Shown here in pieces: positions 38,956 to 50,787 of a stretch of 64,000 nt of DNA. Under the pieces are notes generated by a model that worked only from the letters and a program-made list of their open reading frames with translations, ran no database searches and was not told the DNA's origin. The stretch covers positions 1-64,000 of the forward strand of contig SGPM01000137.1 of assembly GCA_004802725.1 (NCBI GenBank). The letters run 5' to 3'. Both the position numbers and the translations under genes were made by a program. The DNA comes from Antrodiella citrinella (lineage: Eukaryota; Basidiomycota; Agaricomycetes; Polyporales; Steccherinaceae). How positions within the stretch are numbered: position 1 is the stretch's first letter; each line of letters begins with the position of its first letter.

Positions 38956-40010
38956 ATGGCAATCTTGAACTACACGTACATCCAGAATTATGACGAACTC
39001 CCTGCAGCCATCGCTCTTCTCCGCAACTCACCCCATCTCATAATCGATTGCGAAGGACAGAGTATAGGCTCCTCGGATGGTGTCCTCTCTCTCCTCTCCG
39101 TTGGTACCGCTGGCTCGAAGGACATCTTCGTCATTGATGTCCTCCGACTCTGTGACCGTACCAACTCGCACCTCTCCAGCTTCCTCGAACTTCTGCAAGA
39201 ACCAGGCATTCGGAAAGTTGTGTGGGATGGTAGGATGGACTACGCTGAGATCTACGTGACTTTTGGCATCAAAATGTCCGGTCTGCTGGATCTGCAGATT
39301 GCGGAGGTCATGGCTAGGGAGACGGTGAACTACGAGAGAGATTTTGAGAGACGAAATCGTTTCAAGTGGTTCTTCGCGTCGACTAGGATCATGAACAACC
39401 GGGATCTGGTGCCGTTGATGAAGGACTTCCACCTCATCAATGGTTTGCAAGGAGTCATTCGGCGCGAGGGTATTGTACGAAACATAGCTAAAGACGGTGA
39501 ATACCCTCTCAAATATCATTGAACAAGTAACTCATGACTCGATTTCCAGACGAGGTGACAGCCATGCACAAGGCGGGAAATAGCCAGTTCTGGCTTCATC
39601 GCCCCTTGCCCCCCAATTTCCTCCAGTATGCCGCCACCGACATCCAGATGATCAGCCTCACCTACGAATATTTCCTTGCCAAGAAATGGATCACACGCGT
39701 CAACATCTCCTCTCTGGAGCAACAATCCCTCATATACACGTCGTATTACCACGGCAGAGATAAGAGGGATCCAGCGGCGGACCTGGGCACGATTCGTTTC
39801 CTCCCTCTCGACGTTGTGCACTATCACGCTGATGCGAAGCAGTACCAGTGCCACAAATGCCAGCGTATGCTGAACATGGACTGCTTCGAGTCATTGACGT
39901 CCGCACAGTCCAATGGGAATGCCAGTCGCCGTCGTCCGTGCTGCCGTCTTTGCGCTATCTGTGCCCAAGCGAAGAACGTTGCCGTTCCTACGGAATGGCT
40001 GGCTGTGTGA
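38956..40010 (+). CDS. DEDDy 3'-5' exonuclease-domain protein, copy B
   Basis: About 333 residues in two exons (38956-39496, 39550-40010), with the intron at exactly the same codon and phase as in copy A, which shows tandem duplication. Exo I LIIDCEGQSIGS, Exo II VVWDGRMDYAEIY and Exo III YAATDIQMISLTY are intact. The Cys module is conserved as YQCHKCQRMLNMDC and RRPCCRLCAICAQAKN, ending PTEWLAV. It lacks the Lys/Pro-rich N-terminal extension of copy A and starts directly at MAILNYTYIQNYDELPAAI. Divergence from copy A is moderate and spread along the protein, so both copies appear to be maintained as functional. The substrate is unknown. Confidence 0.8.
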
Positions 40011-40323
40011 CGCGACTCAGTCATCCGTTCCTAGGGTGCGGCAGCATCCGTCGAGCAACCAAGAGAGATCCAGGCGAATCCATGTCATTGACTCGTTATA
40101 CACGAAGGGGAATCGGGGTATAGACAGCATATCCAGATTGTAAGTAGCAATGCTACGAGGAATGTATCAAAGATATGTCCAATGCAATTAAACTCAACAC
40201 GATGCGAAAAGTTCACCAAGATCTAGAACAAGTTGAGTAAGTACACAGCAGACTGAGCAGAAGGTATATCTTCAGAAGTATCCAAGAAATGCATGAGTCA
40301 ACAACAAAAGGGACCCGACACGC

Positions 40324-41931
40324 TCATCCCTTGACAGATCGCACGACCCGCCTCCAAACACGCTTCAGCGTGCCCTTTCCTCTCTGCACCTTCGCGCCCC
40401 CAGGAGCAGGTTCCTCGGGAGTTGTGACGGTGGCCGTCGACTCGACGGCTGCTTCCGCTTTCTCCCGGGTCAACGCAGACGTCTCGAGTTGAGCTGCGTC
40501 GGCAGCATTCGCTTGCACGGACACAGTCTCACCCTTGGACGCCTGCTGCTCGAGATATCCGGCGCTCATGCCGAATTCGTCGACGCCGTCTTCGGAAATG
40601 AGGCTCGGTGATCGACTGACTGTGAGCTCCGGTGTCGACGGCGAGAGCGAGAGTGTGCTCTCGATGGAGCTATAAGAGCCGGAGCGTGACGACGATGCGA
40701 ACCGTGGATACGGCGGGGAACGGAGGATGGAGTCTTGCGAGAGAGCGGAGGTGGTCGAGATGAGTGAGGAACGGGAGGGTGTCCGTGACGGCATAGCTTC
40801 TCGCTGCCTCTCTCTAGATGGGCTTCCATACGTAGGTGACACTGGGCTAAGAGTGGAAGCTGTAGAACGCCTGTTGGCCAGCTTCGTATCCTTAGCGGAG
40901 ACAGGCATGACAACGCCTTCTGCCTTCAAGCTCATTCTGGAAAACCGCGGTGGCGCAGCCTGAGTGAGCCAATTTAGCTCGGGGTCACGAGACGTCGATG
41001 GTGGTCCAGCGAGGGCAGAGCGGCGTTTGGAAGCCTTGGATGTCATACCGAGCTCCGGCGCAGTTGATGGACGAAGGACATGCGTATACCCGTTAGGTGC
41101 GAGTGTTGACTTCGGTCTGGTACGCGTAGAAGATGAAGTGGCGGAAGATGGTGCTCGATGAGATTCCGTATGGGATGGCAGCGCCCAAATAGGGATGTTA
41201 GGTACAGGAGGGGAGACAGAGACCTTGTGTGAACCTGTCGACGTCACAGAACCTTTCGAGGAAGAGCGAGACAGAATGGAAGCAGGTTTCGAGGGTACAG
41301 AAGGAAGAGAAGTGATCCTTGCGATACCCCAGGAAATGCGCCTGGATTGTTTGGAAGGCTCAGGCGTGGCTGGAAGCAGCACGGGGACAGGAGATTCTGG
41401 AGGTGGCGATAGCAAAATGGATACTGGCGATCCGATGGAATCACTGCCAGAGGATGGGAGACCATCCGTGGGGAACTGTGCAGCAGCCTCGAAAACAGTG
41501 AGCATACTAGGAATATTGGGTGTAGAGCTGATTCTGGAGGGGCGATATCTTGACTCGCCACTCTCGCTACTGCACGATTCCTCACTGCCAGAGCCAGGCT
41601 TCAGGAGCCCATCGCTGTCGAGAGCCAGGGATGGTCCTGCGAGTGGAGAAGATCTCAGAGGACGTGACTCTCGACGAGGCGACGTTGGCGGCACGTGAGC
41701 GGTAGTGTGTCGGCGCATGAAGTCTGGTCTCCCATCGGGGGGAGCAATGAACGAGTGTCGGGAAGGAATGTCGGGGAAGATACTGCCTGGAGTATGAGAA
41801 TGAGACGAAGAGCAGAGGATCATGGTGGTAGGACGTGACTGCAGTGTGTTTCATAAGTGAGACTTTGAATGGCTAAAATTCGCCGCAGAGCGGGCAAAAC
41901 TGACCTTCTGTGAATTCGAAATGGATGACAT
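40324..41931 (-). CDS. Hypothetical Ser/Pro-rich disordered protein
   Basis: About 510 residues. A short first exon (MSSISNSQK, start 41931) joins through a GTCAGT...CACTGCAG intron to SRPTTMILCSSSHSHTPGS; without it the frame would begin at the inner ATG at 41823. The protein is almost entirely low-complexity Ser/Pro/Arg, with repeated phosphosite-like strings (SPRRESRPLRSSPLAG, KPASILSRSSSKGSVTSTG). A basic C-terminus reads RGKGTLKRVWRRVVRSVKG and could be an amphipathic, membrane- or nucleic-acid-binding helix. No known domain was recognised. The long uninterrupted frame and clean first splice support the gene. Confidence 0.6.
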
Positions 41932-42157
41932 GGTGTCACCCTCGAGGAGTAGACTGGAGCAGATCAGTTGTGCCAAGGGCTACAAGGAGCTATGCCTTGG
42001 TTGGATTGGATTGGATGCAAGGAGGTAGTGTGTGGACGAGACGAGAGTCTGTGGTCGAAGGTAGATAGCAGAGAGTTTGTGAGCAGCGACGCAACTACGT
42101 CTAGAGCAACAGAACGGACTGTGAATTGATTGCAGTGCAAAGGAGACTGTGGCGGAG

Positions 42158-42870
42158 TTAGGGGGCTACCGTAGAAAGGACACTACCCAGACGAACCTGG
42201 AAGAGGGGAGACGATTCAGAGGAGGAAGAGGGTCGCGAGTCGTAAATGGCAGGCCCTTCTTCTATCGAGGGGATCGAGCGACGAGCGTCATCGAAGCGCG
42301 TCTCGGCAGGCTTGGAACAAGCAAGGCAACAAGGCATCGTGCAAAAGATCTCGGGTTTCGGAGGAGGCAGGCAAGGTGTTAGATTGACAGGTCCTTTGAG
42401 TTGCCGAAACGGTATCGCGCCACCGATAGTAGGTCCGATACGTAGAGCAACGCGGGCTCTGCGTCCAGGCGAGCCCACGTCAGCATCTTCGGGAGTGCTC
42501 TGGAATCATGAGGGTCAGCAACATATCCGACAACGAGGACTGTGCACAGAGGAATGTGGCGAGCACTGCGAGGTTGTTTCTGAAGAACCTCGTTTGTGAA
42601 GAACTGCTTGTCATGGTCGGCGAAAAAGCTGCGGTACCGTTGCCACGTTGATATCGATGGTTTTCAATCAGACATAAAAACACCACATGGAAATACTCTA
42701 TCCAAAAGCGGACGTAAATTGGCCAGGAGAGGAAATCTGTGTTCCTGGGCGTTCCAACGCTGCACTTACCACCAAGTTCCAACTGCGAGTCCTTCAATAT
42801 TGCGTTCCCCGCATCCCCGCTGACGTCGATATCGTCATTGACTGAGCGTTCTCTCTGGTTCGTGAACACG
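42158..42870 (-). CDS. Possible small gene, unresolved model
   Basis: An open frame at 42478-42158 reads ALRIGPTIGGAIPFRQLKG and CTMPCCLACSKPAETRFDD and ends LSTVAP. Upstream, a stretch from about 42870 (TNQRERSVNDDIDVSGDAGN) ends at a good GTAAGTG donor. Acceptors at the CTTCAG and ATTCCAG sites could link them, but I could not fix a unique model. No domain was recognised, and the opposite strand is also open here, so this is weak. Confidence 0.25.
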
Positions 42871-43210
42871 TTTTAAACATGCAGGCAAGGACCAGGCATC
42901 CTTCGGCGCACATAACCATATATATATCTGCTATCTATGCCGTCAAAGAATATGCTGAAGAACAGCGCCACTATCACCCAATTCCTCTAGAGCCAGGTCG
43001 ACATTCTTGTTCTAGGTTTCCTATACGTTCGACTCATCAGCAAGCGAATATATGGCCAGGATTGTTTTCATATATGCCACACATTGCACCTTGCACAGCT
43101 TGAGCGCATGTTCTTGTACTCATTCAGTATCGCACCGGCCTGAACACAGTCACGTTCACACCTGCCGTGCATGAACGTTGTGCTTGAACCTGCGACATCT
43201 TACTGCAGCA

Positions 43211-43640
43211 TTCGTGACAATCGGGGCAACACTGACCGCTCATTTCGACTGCCCTGGGCCGCGTGGCTGGTCTCGAACTCAGTCGGTCCTCCGAGTCACA
43301 CCCCACCAGCTCGAGGCGGTTGGGCGCGGATCGACAGGTACATACGAGACTGCTTCTGAACTTTTTGTCGAGAGCATCCCTCGAGGATTCTTACCAAATT
43401 CTTACTACGACCTAGATCAACCGCTCGATGAAGGAGTAACCATGATGCTCTGCCGTCCTCAAACCGACCTAAAGATGCATCTAGGTACGTCCACGATATC
43501 TTATCTTTCCATATCACACATGTGCTTGCATTCTCTCGTCTATTATAGAGGTTACAACTCACTCAAACGGGTGGTCACTTTGGTCATCAATCCTCCATCA
43601 CGATCAACTCCGAACTTCCCTGTTCCGTTCGGCATGGTGA
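43211..43640 (+). other. Possible exons of an unknown gene
   Basis: A plus-strand open stretch containing LFVESIPRGFLPNSYYDLDQ and EGVTMMLCRPQTDLKMHL ends at a consensus donor GTACGT (43485). The TATTATAG acceptor at 43548 continues in frame to NGWSLWSSILHH and a stop at 43638-43640. Splice signals are good, but no start codon or known family was identified, so the upstream part is missing or the gene is a relic. Confidence 0.3.
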
Positions 43641-44301
43641 AGCATGGTGAGCATACGCCGTATCCTGTTGTCGCTATTTTGAGATGCTTGCAAGCCGCTG
43701 TGCGCCGTCGGAGGGCAGTCATGACCGCATCGTTCACTCCTTCCGGTACCCGGATGGCGCGGTCGGACCCGTCATACCAATCGTCTACACATCACCCCGT
43801 CACTTTTCCGTTGCAGTGTTCTGTGCGTCTTCCTTTTGACGCTTCTGAACACGCCGATAGTACACAAGAGACGTCGTTCATTCATATGAGCGAAAGAAGA
43901 CGCGTGCGGTGTCTGACTGATCGAAGGCAATGATCCTCTGGCAACACACCGCGCAACACGAAAACATGGGTAACTGTAATTCAGCAAGCCATCTCGTGAT
44001 AAACAAGATGAAGCAATTACTCTGCCTGTGAGTGTAAACTATAAACAATGCATATAGGGATAACACCATGAGTATCCTTGAACGTGGAACGATAGGTGGG
44101 GATGGAGTGCGGAAGGGGCGTGTTGATGATAGAAATAGAGAAATCGTTATGGACATGAGAAGGACTGGTGAAGCATAAGCTGCAGTCCTAAAAAGAGGCG
44201 AGAACGAAGGGTGAAGGATGAAGAAGTGCAGCGTGAGTAGAGCTACTAGAGCATAACTGAGACTGACAAACATGCTGGCGAACCTAAGCAGGCAGTGAAG
44301 A
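43641..44301. other. Intergenic region
   Basis: 3' flank of the minus-strand membrane protein and of the weak plus-strand model. No supported gene. Confidence 0.4.
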
Positions 44302-45878
44302 TCAAGCAATAGCTCGACGATCCCGCCTCACTGGTTCAGGGACACCGTTACCGATGAGAACTGTCATCCAACCGAACATAGCCATCAAGAACCTGACGAT
44401 CCAGGCAGGGTCAGCACCCAACCCTAGTCCAGGACGCAATTGCATAGCAAATGCAATATCGAGTTCCGGTATAGGTGAGCGATACGCCCTCCTCGCCCTC
44501 GGACGCTCGACCATCTCCATTTCATGCTCCAGTGGCAAGCTGCCTGGTATAGCAAGCATCGTCGCAGGTTGAACGGGTGCGGAAGGTCGTGGTCGGATAG
44601 GGAGAGGGAGGGGAACTGGGGCAGTGCGCGCGTCGGAACCTGTCAGACCGAGAGCAGGCGCGTCAGCGGCGCGAATAGACCATTCGGGTTTGGATATGGG
44701 CGAAGAAGGGCGGAGCAGGGTGGCTTCGCGCATCTCCACTACACGACGAGCAGGCGATCGAGGTGGTGTAGGCGGTGGGGTCGAGTACGGGGTGGGGGAG
44801 CGGAATCCAGGAAGAGGTAGATAGTCTGGATCGGCGTGCTCGTCGACGAGAATGACGGGGATACGAGGGCTGGCACCATCTACAAAGCGGAATGGTGTGG
44901 AGGGACGATCCACAGCATCATGGAACTTCCCATCAAGACCCTCGTCGTCTGAGTCTTCATCTGAATCGAGATTGATAACCAGGTCGTGAGGATGAATGTG
45001 AGTGAGAGACGATTCTTGGAAGACGGTGTCGATGACGATGGCCGGTGTGGATGGTCGGTGTGGAACGTGCTCGTAGCTAGGAGGTTTCCCGCCTTTGAAC
45101 TGACTTGCAAAATCATCATCAACCACAAGTTCTACCGCATCGCGTGCCTCCACTCTCGGGATCAGCTCCCAAGCTGTCTCCGCACCAGCGCTCTTCCAGA
45201 AGTAATGGAACGCATACAGTGCAAAACCAATGCATCCCATACTCAGCAGAGCCACTAAGCACGAGAAAGTGAGGGTAAGAACCTGTCGCAGAGGCATATA
45301 ATGACTGATTTCCGTGTAGAGTTCTTGAATGGAGTCCTCTTCATCCTTCGAAGAAGTGGCTTCTTGGGAAGTGGCCATCTCCTCTAGCAACGGACTTTCA
45401 CCACCTTCCAGATCATCTAATCCAGCACCGGGTCTCGGACTTCCAAGGATGTTGTACAGCTTCTTCTCGTCGTCGGTGAGAACGCCGTTCAGCCCAATGG
45501 GCACAATTCCTTTGATGGCATCGAGGTCGTCAAGGGCTGAAAGGACATCGGTCTGTTCTTCTGATGAAGTAAATTGGATATGAATGTCTTCTTCATTCTC
45601 GCAGGTCATGCATTCAGGAAGTTGGCTGTTCACGCGAGAATCAGTAACATCTCAAGCATACAATCGAGCGGCCACGAACCTTGCACGAGCTTGGAAGATG
45701 GCTTGCACGACGCCTTGAAGTGCTCCGGACGTCTCTCTGTGAGAAGGAGCTGGGAGTGAGACGAGCGAACAACAGCATATAAAATGACTGACAATGGAGT
45801 GTCTTGAATTAACTCGATAGGATGCGCTGTTACGACCAGCGCCAAGAGAGAGAAAGAGACGAGGATGGTGAGAGTCAT
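44302..45878 (-). CDS. Hypothetical secreted-entry membrane protein
   Basis: About 490 residues from three exons. The first encodes a clear signal peptide, MTLTILVSFSLLALVVTAHP. An intron from GTCAGT to CTCACAG gives the in-frame join DTPL/ETSGALQGVVQAIFQARA, and the next intron joins SQLPECMTCENEEDIHIQF. The luminal part is acidic (CxxC in ECMTCENEED). A TM helix follows (LTLTFSCLVALLSMGCIGFA), then a long Pro/Ser-rich cytosolic region (TPYSTPPPTPPRSPARRV). Near the C-terminus is a second hydrophobic helix (WIVRFLMAMFGWMTVLIGNG) before the Arg-rich end RRDRRAIA. No known family was recognised. The two-step splice was chosen because only it connects the signal peptide to the long frame. Confidence 0.6.
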
Positions 45879-46624
45879 GGTGAAGAGAAAAACCTCTTGG
45901 AGAGATCTGTGTATGACCGCCGCCGTTACCCAAACAGTCGCACAAACAGGAACGCGTCTTCGTCACCGTCGCCGCCGACCCGCCGCCTCGCGATCGCCAC
46001 GATGCACAACTTGAACCGACTCGCTAAGCCGGTCCGCGACGTGGCACTGGCAAGACGTTTTCGTCCATTTCCGGCAGTGCCTAGAGAACAAGCGCTGTCT
46101 CGGCGATGCTCCCTGAGTCCCTGTAGTTGCCCTGTAGTCTCCTTGGCTGACCTCGGTGCGGAAGACAATCGTTTCTTACTAGAGAGATCCCTGCAGAAAT
46201 CTACTTGCCAGTACAATGGCTCGCGACGACTGGCGACATGGACTTGGAAACCGACGTATCTCCGATATCCACGTTCGCAGGACCTCTATGTGTGTAAGCC
46301 TTCTGGTTCCCGATACAATATCAATTATTGGATGCGCTGCCTCTTCTTTGAGATGACCAATCACGACCCATCGCACTTGGATGTGGGTCTGCGGGCTCGT
46401 AGTGGGCCCTGTCAAGGTTCTTTCCGCGTCTCAACGATATTTCGACTGGGAGGTCCGTGATACTGATTGCTCTTTATAGTCACTGCTACATTCCAGACCC
46501 ACAACACACCTGCTGTCGAATGTACAAGTACGGCTTACAAAGATATCTACGGTGCACCATCCACAACACATCCACTGTCTCTTCTACATGCGCAGAGTGG
46601 ACACAATGCCAGAGGCGAACATGA
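45879..46624. other. Divergent intergenic region
   Basis: Promoter space between the signal-peptide protein (-) and the DHA2 transporter (+). An open plus-strand frame from the ATG at 46002 to 46460 has no recognisable domain and odd composition; it is not annotated as a gene. Confidence 0.4.
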
Positions 46625-46633
46625 GTATAAAAG
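46625..46633 (+). promoter_or_regulatory. TATA box of the DHA2 transporter gene
   Basis: GTATAAAAG lies about 64-72 bp upstream of the ATG at 46697. It virtually overlaps the alternative upstream ATG at 46634, which argues that 46697 is the true start. Confidence 0.5.
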
Positions 46634-46696
46634 ATGGAACCTGGTCGTGGTTGCAGAAAGTATCGATACCACCAGAAACCCGCCTTCCTTCACTTG

Positions 46697-48378
46697 ATGT
46701 CGCTCACTCAAACATCCTCGCTCGACATCGAGGCCGCAAAAACCGTCGTAGACTCCAAACCAGACCTCCACCAGGAGGATCCAAAGCTCGAGCAGTCGGA
46801 GGCACTCCCCGAGCCTCAGGCTACAGGTCCTACCGCCTTTCGGAAGGCTGCTATCCTCGCGATCCTTTGCTCCGCCCAATTCTTCGACGTCTTTAATGCT
46901 TGCGCTTCAATAGCAGCATTGCCTTTGGTATATTTGCTTTATCTGTTACGATAGATGCCTTGTTCCTAACGCGACATGCAGATTGGTGCAGACCTCGAAT
47001 TCACGTCGGGCATGCTCGCCTGGGTCCTCGCTGCATACACCCTCACATTTGGCGCGTTCCAGGTCCCGGCGGGTCGTCTGTCAGACATATACCACCCCAA
47101 ACCTGTCTTCGTCATTGGCTACCTCGGCGTAGGCATCTTCTCCATCCTATGCGGTGTGAGTGTACACCCAATCATGCTGCTCATTTTCCGCGCCGTCTCC
47201 GGAATTGGCGCAGCGATGACCATCCCATCCGCTATTGCCATGATCGTAATAAACTTCCCTGACCCTGTGGAACAGAGTCGCGCCTTGGGATTGTACGGCG
47301 CATTCGGCGCCGTGGGCAACGCTATTGGCTTCGTCCTTGGTGGAGTGCTGGCCGCGAAGGCGTCCTGGCGCTGGGTCTTCCACTTGATCGGTATCTGCAC
47401 CGTTCCATTCGCCGTCGTCGCGTTCTTTGCTCTTCCAAAGACCCCTGTGACCACCACAGGTGTCAAGCGAAGTGTTGATATTCCTGGTATCACCGTTCTC
47501 ACTGCCGCACTTATCCTTTTCGTGTACGCTATCTCCGATGGTGGCGCGGAAGGTTGGGGAACTCCCCAAATCATCACCACGCTCATTCTTTCCATTGTCA
47601 CCTTCGCCGCCTTCTTTGTGGTTGAACGCTATGTCAAGGATCCCGCCATTCCTCCTCGTATCTGGTTCAACAAGAACTTTGCGGTCATGTTCTTCTTCTC
47701 TTGGAGGTGTGTTCTTCTCGAAATCGCATTGAGGTTCTTGACTGACCAAATTGTAGCGTATACTGGAATTTGATGGCTGCTGAGCTTCAGCTCGTTCAGG
47801 TCTTCCAGGACCTCTGGCATTGGTCGCCCATCAGTGCTGCGCTCCATTTTCTGCCGTTTGGTGCGTCCATAATTATCCATGTACCGAAGGCCGTCCGTAT
47901 GCTAAACGATTATCACATTTATTCAGGTGTCGTCGGCGGTATTATCACCATTCTCACCGGTACCTACGGTCACCTCATCCCTCGCCGGATTCTGCTCATT
48001 GCAGGCCAGCTCTGCATGTGCATCGGATCTATATTATTTGCCCTGGCAGATACGCCTGACAAGTACTGGTCATACATATTCCCGGGCATGATTGTGAACA
48101 TGGTCGGTGTGGCGTTGTCCTACGTTGGAGCCAGTGTCACCACCATGTCCGGGGCTCCCAAAGGAGAGGAAGGTGTCGTCGGAGCCATCTTGTACACGTC
48201 GTTCCAAGTCGGCTCTACCATTGGCATCGCCATTGTCTCCTCCATCTCCTTCAGTGTCAACCAAGGCCTTCCCTTGGACGCTTTGTCCCAGCATAAAGGA
48301 TATGCTGCTTCGTTCTGGAGTGTGTTGGGGATGCATGGTGTTATGATCATACTTTCGGTTCTTTTCGTACGAGATTAG
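46697..48378 (+). CDS. MFS transporter, DHA2 (14-TMS) drug-efflux type
   Basis: Proton-coupled plasma-membrane or vacuolar efflux protein of the DHA2 family (Atr1/Sge1-like). The cytosolic N-terminus MSLTQTSSLDIEAAKTVVD is acidic. TM1 is AILAILCSAQFFDVFNACAS, followed after an intron by LAWVLAAYTLTFGAFQVPAG and the MFS loop motif GRLSDIYHPKPVFVIG. TM4-6 include RAVSGIGAAMTIPSAIAMI and GAFGAVGNAIGFVLGGVLAA, then SWRWVFHLIG. Later segments include FVYAISDGGAEGWGTPQI and IWFNKNFAVMFFFSW, then SVYWNLMAAELQLVQV and GVVGGIITILTG. The C-terminus is MIILSVLFVRD. Introns lie near 46933-46980, 47707-47756 and 47861-47924. Substrate unknown. Confidence 0.85.
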
Positions 48379-48726
48379 CTATATCATAGAATGGGTTGCC
48401 TTTAGACAAGATATCCACTCGCATACAGCTCTGTTGGTTTTACAATAATACGTCACTTAATACAAGCACTACTACTTAGGTCGAGGAAGTGATGAACAGC
48501 GCTCAGACTGAGTACTGAGGGTGTGAAGCATGTGAAGTACTTGGAAGTGCCATGGCCACTGCTTAGTGAAACGGCCCGGGCGTCTATGGTCGCTGGATCT
48601 TCCGCAATGCTCATTGCTCTAGCCCACCGACTTCCTGGTTTCGTCACCCACACACTCACATTCGTTCATCCTATTCATCGCTTGTACTCCATTCCGACGT
48701 AGCAGGAGCACCCTCGACTGCCGTTC
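48379..48726. other. Intergenic region
   Basis: 3' flank of the DHA2 transporter and promoter of the Spo7-like gene, both on the plus strand. No exon was seen. Confidence 0.5.
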
Positions 48727-49966
48727 ATGCCACCCCGGCTGTCCCCAATTCCTACTAAAGGCGCATTCTATCCTGCCAGTGATTCTGCCACTTATCGTGA
48801 TTTGTTGTACTTTGAAGAGAGGCTGAAGACAAATGCAGCATCCCTGAAGAAGAGAAAGACTAGATACCAGGGTGCGTCCTTCCACAGATGCAGTGATATC
48901 ATTCGGAGCAATCACTTACCCATGGCCCCGTTCCAGTGTTTCTTACGCAGCTGCTGGCTATTATTGTCTTCCTACTATCGGAGGTGTTCCTGCAAACCGA
49001 GTTCTTAGAAGTACCGTGTCGCATTGCGCTGCGTTTACTGGTTCCAGAGAAGTATCGGAGGCATGCTGAATGGGAGGTGCATCAGTATCTGGCAGTAGGA
49101 CTGCTCTGCGTGTCAGTCACCACGCTAGGACTCTTCTTCATGAGTGGTATGTACTCAGAGAAGATTGGATATGCGAATCGGTGAGATGCTCTACCATGTC
49201 ATTACACGACCCTCTCGTCCCCCACAGTTACTTCGCATACTGACGCTTACGCCAAAGCTACGTGCCACACGCAAATCGTGCTCTACGGAACTTCAATATG
49301 TACTTGAACGTTCGACAGCCGCCTTTACGCTCGAAACTTCCGTTCAATCCGTTCTCGTTCTTGTTCCCCCGTACGTCTCCGTCAACACACACACCGGTGC
49401 CCTCGCCTTCTGGTTCCCGTCGCAGGTCTCCCTCGCCGACTCGTCCATCGAAGCGTAGCTCTTCCGTACCCATTGCACCCATTCCGCCCACCTCTAACCC
49501 ACGAGGCGAACTCATCTTTTCGTCTCGTGTCGACCGAGGATTCAGGGAGGGATACGACCGCCATCGGGCAACATTCGAGCGTATGAAGGAAGAACGGGAG
49601 AGGATGGCATATCAGGCGACGTGGACTGGCTGGCTGCACACCAAGATCATGCGACTCCCTGTTGCAGTCCCGGGACCCGCAGCGAGCGGTACTGCGACAC
49701 CTGTCGGGACGCCAGGACTGGGGAGGACCGGAAGCTTGACTGGACCTGCAGTTGGGAGGGGAAGAGTTGCGTCTGGTGGTGTACCGGGGAGCTTGAGTAG
49801 CACGCCCTCTTCTTCGAGGCGACCGAGCCCGGTCCCGCAGAAGTTATCTCGCAAGGGTACTGCGACTCGAATGGGCACTCCACCGAAGCATTCTCCTTTG
49901 CAGCGTAGCAGGTCATCGGAAGGACAGAGTCAGAGTGGACAGGGCCTGGTCGGTCCCTCTTCGTAG
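48727..49966 (+). CDS. SPO7: Spo7-like regulator of Nem1 phosphatase
   Basis: 365 residues from exons 48727-48871, 48937-49180 and 49258-49966. Spo7 is the regulatory subunit of the Nem1-Spo7 nuclear-envelope/ER phosphatase that activates Pah1 and so sets the diacylglycerol to phosphatidate balance. The family blocks are TYRDLLYFEERLKTNAASLK, then KRKTRYQVFLTQ. Two TM helices (LLAIIVFLLSEVFLQ and LAVGLLCVSVTTLGLFFMSG) are separated by an exposed loop. YVPHANRALRNFNMYLN and FSSRVDRGFREGYDRHRATF follow. A Ser/Pro/Gly-rich tail of about 150 residues is specific to this lineage and much longer than in yeast. DGK1 at 21.6-22.8 kb works against the same pathway. Confidence 0.8.
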
Positions 49967-50254
49967 TCTGTTGGAAACATACTGTATTCATTTTGTAGCA
50001 TAATCTATCGAGCATATGCTAATGGTCCGTACTTATTGTCAGTCATCTCAAAGGTGCTGACCGACCAGCTGATTAAGGCAACAAGTGTCTGGAGATTAAG
50101 CCTTCTATGTAGTGGGTACAGACAGCTACATAAGCCGTTCGATACGTGTACACAGTATATGATGTCTAACAGAGTAAAGTTGGGTTTTGAAAAAGTACAT
50201 GCAGGAAAATAGACGTGGTCGGAAACATGATATCGTAGCGTATGTGCATGTACT

Positions 50255-50640
50255 CTAACAGCAACATGGAATGGGTATGACCCAGCAGCAACCCCCATCC
50301 TGTTCGCAAAGAAGAAACAGGTGTCAGCTAGTGTGTACGGAAGTCCGAATGCTGCAAGACGCACCGGACATGGTACACAGCCACCTCGTATCCGATTTGC
50401 TGGACCCTCAGTATTATGAGCATCCTCAGCATCTTGGCTGAGCTGCTGGGGCGACATGCTCATGACTGCACCAGGAGATGGCTGAACGCCGATGATATTT
50501 GATTCATGGAGATGGGCTGCTGAAGGGTATGCGATTCCGGCATCGGGAGTGTTCGCGGAGGTTGACATTGCGGTTGGCGGGGTAGCAGGCTGTGGTGGTT
50601 GCGATTGAGGTCGTTGTGAATGTGAATGTGATTGGGACAT
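50255..50640 (-). CDS. Small protein with Cys-rich CCC tail
   Basis: 106 residues from exons 50640-50365 and 50299-50255. A Ser/Gln/Pro/His-rich disordered N-terminus (MSQSHSHSQRPQSQPPQPAT) and an acidic middle (SQDAEDAHNTEGPANRIR) lead to the C-terminus. Exon 1 ends GGCVPCP, and the second exon adds DGGCCWVIPIP and then CCC before the TAG. Eight of the last 22 residues are cysteine. Such an end suggests palmitoylation or a CYSTM-like membrane tail. I believe similar short proteins occur in other basidiomycetes, but that is memory and not a search result. The phase-0 join and GTGCGT donor are clear. Confidence 0.6.
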
Positions 50641-50787
50641 TCTCGTTCTTATAGCTTGCAGAGCGGTAGAAGGATGGTGCTTGGTGGTGACTTCTGCGCC
50701 ACTGAGCCAGCTCGGCTGTAGTGACGTCATGTCACGTGAAATTCCCAACTTGCTGTCACGTCTACACTATGTCGAACTCTTTTTGTC

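Noticed and set aside
45822..46460. 212-codon plus-strand open frame between two divergent genes
   Set aside because: It overlaps the first exon of the signal-peptide gene on the other strand and has no recognisable domain or splice partner; ATG 46002 remains a remote possibility.
46634..46696. Upstream ATG for the DHA2 transporter
   Set aside because: It abuts the TATA box at 46625-46633, so transcription should begin downstream of it.
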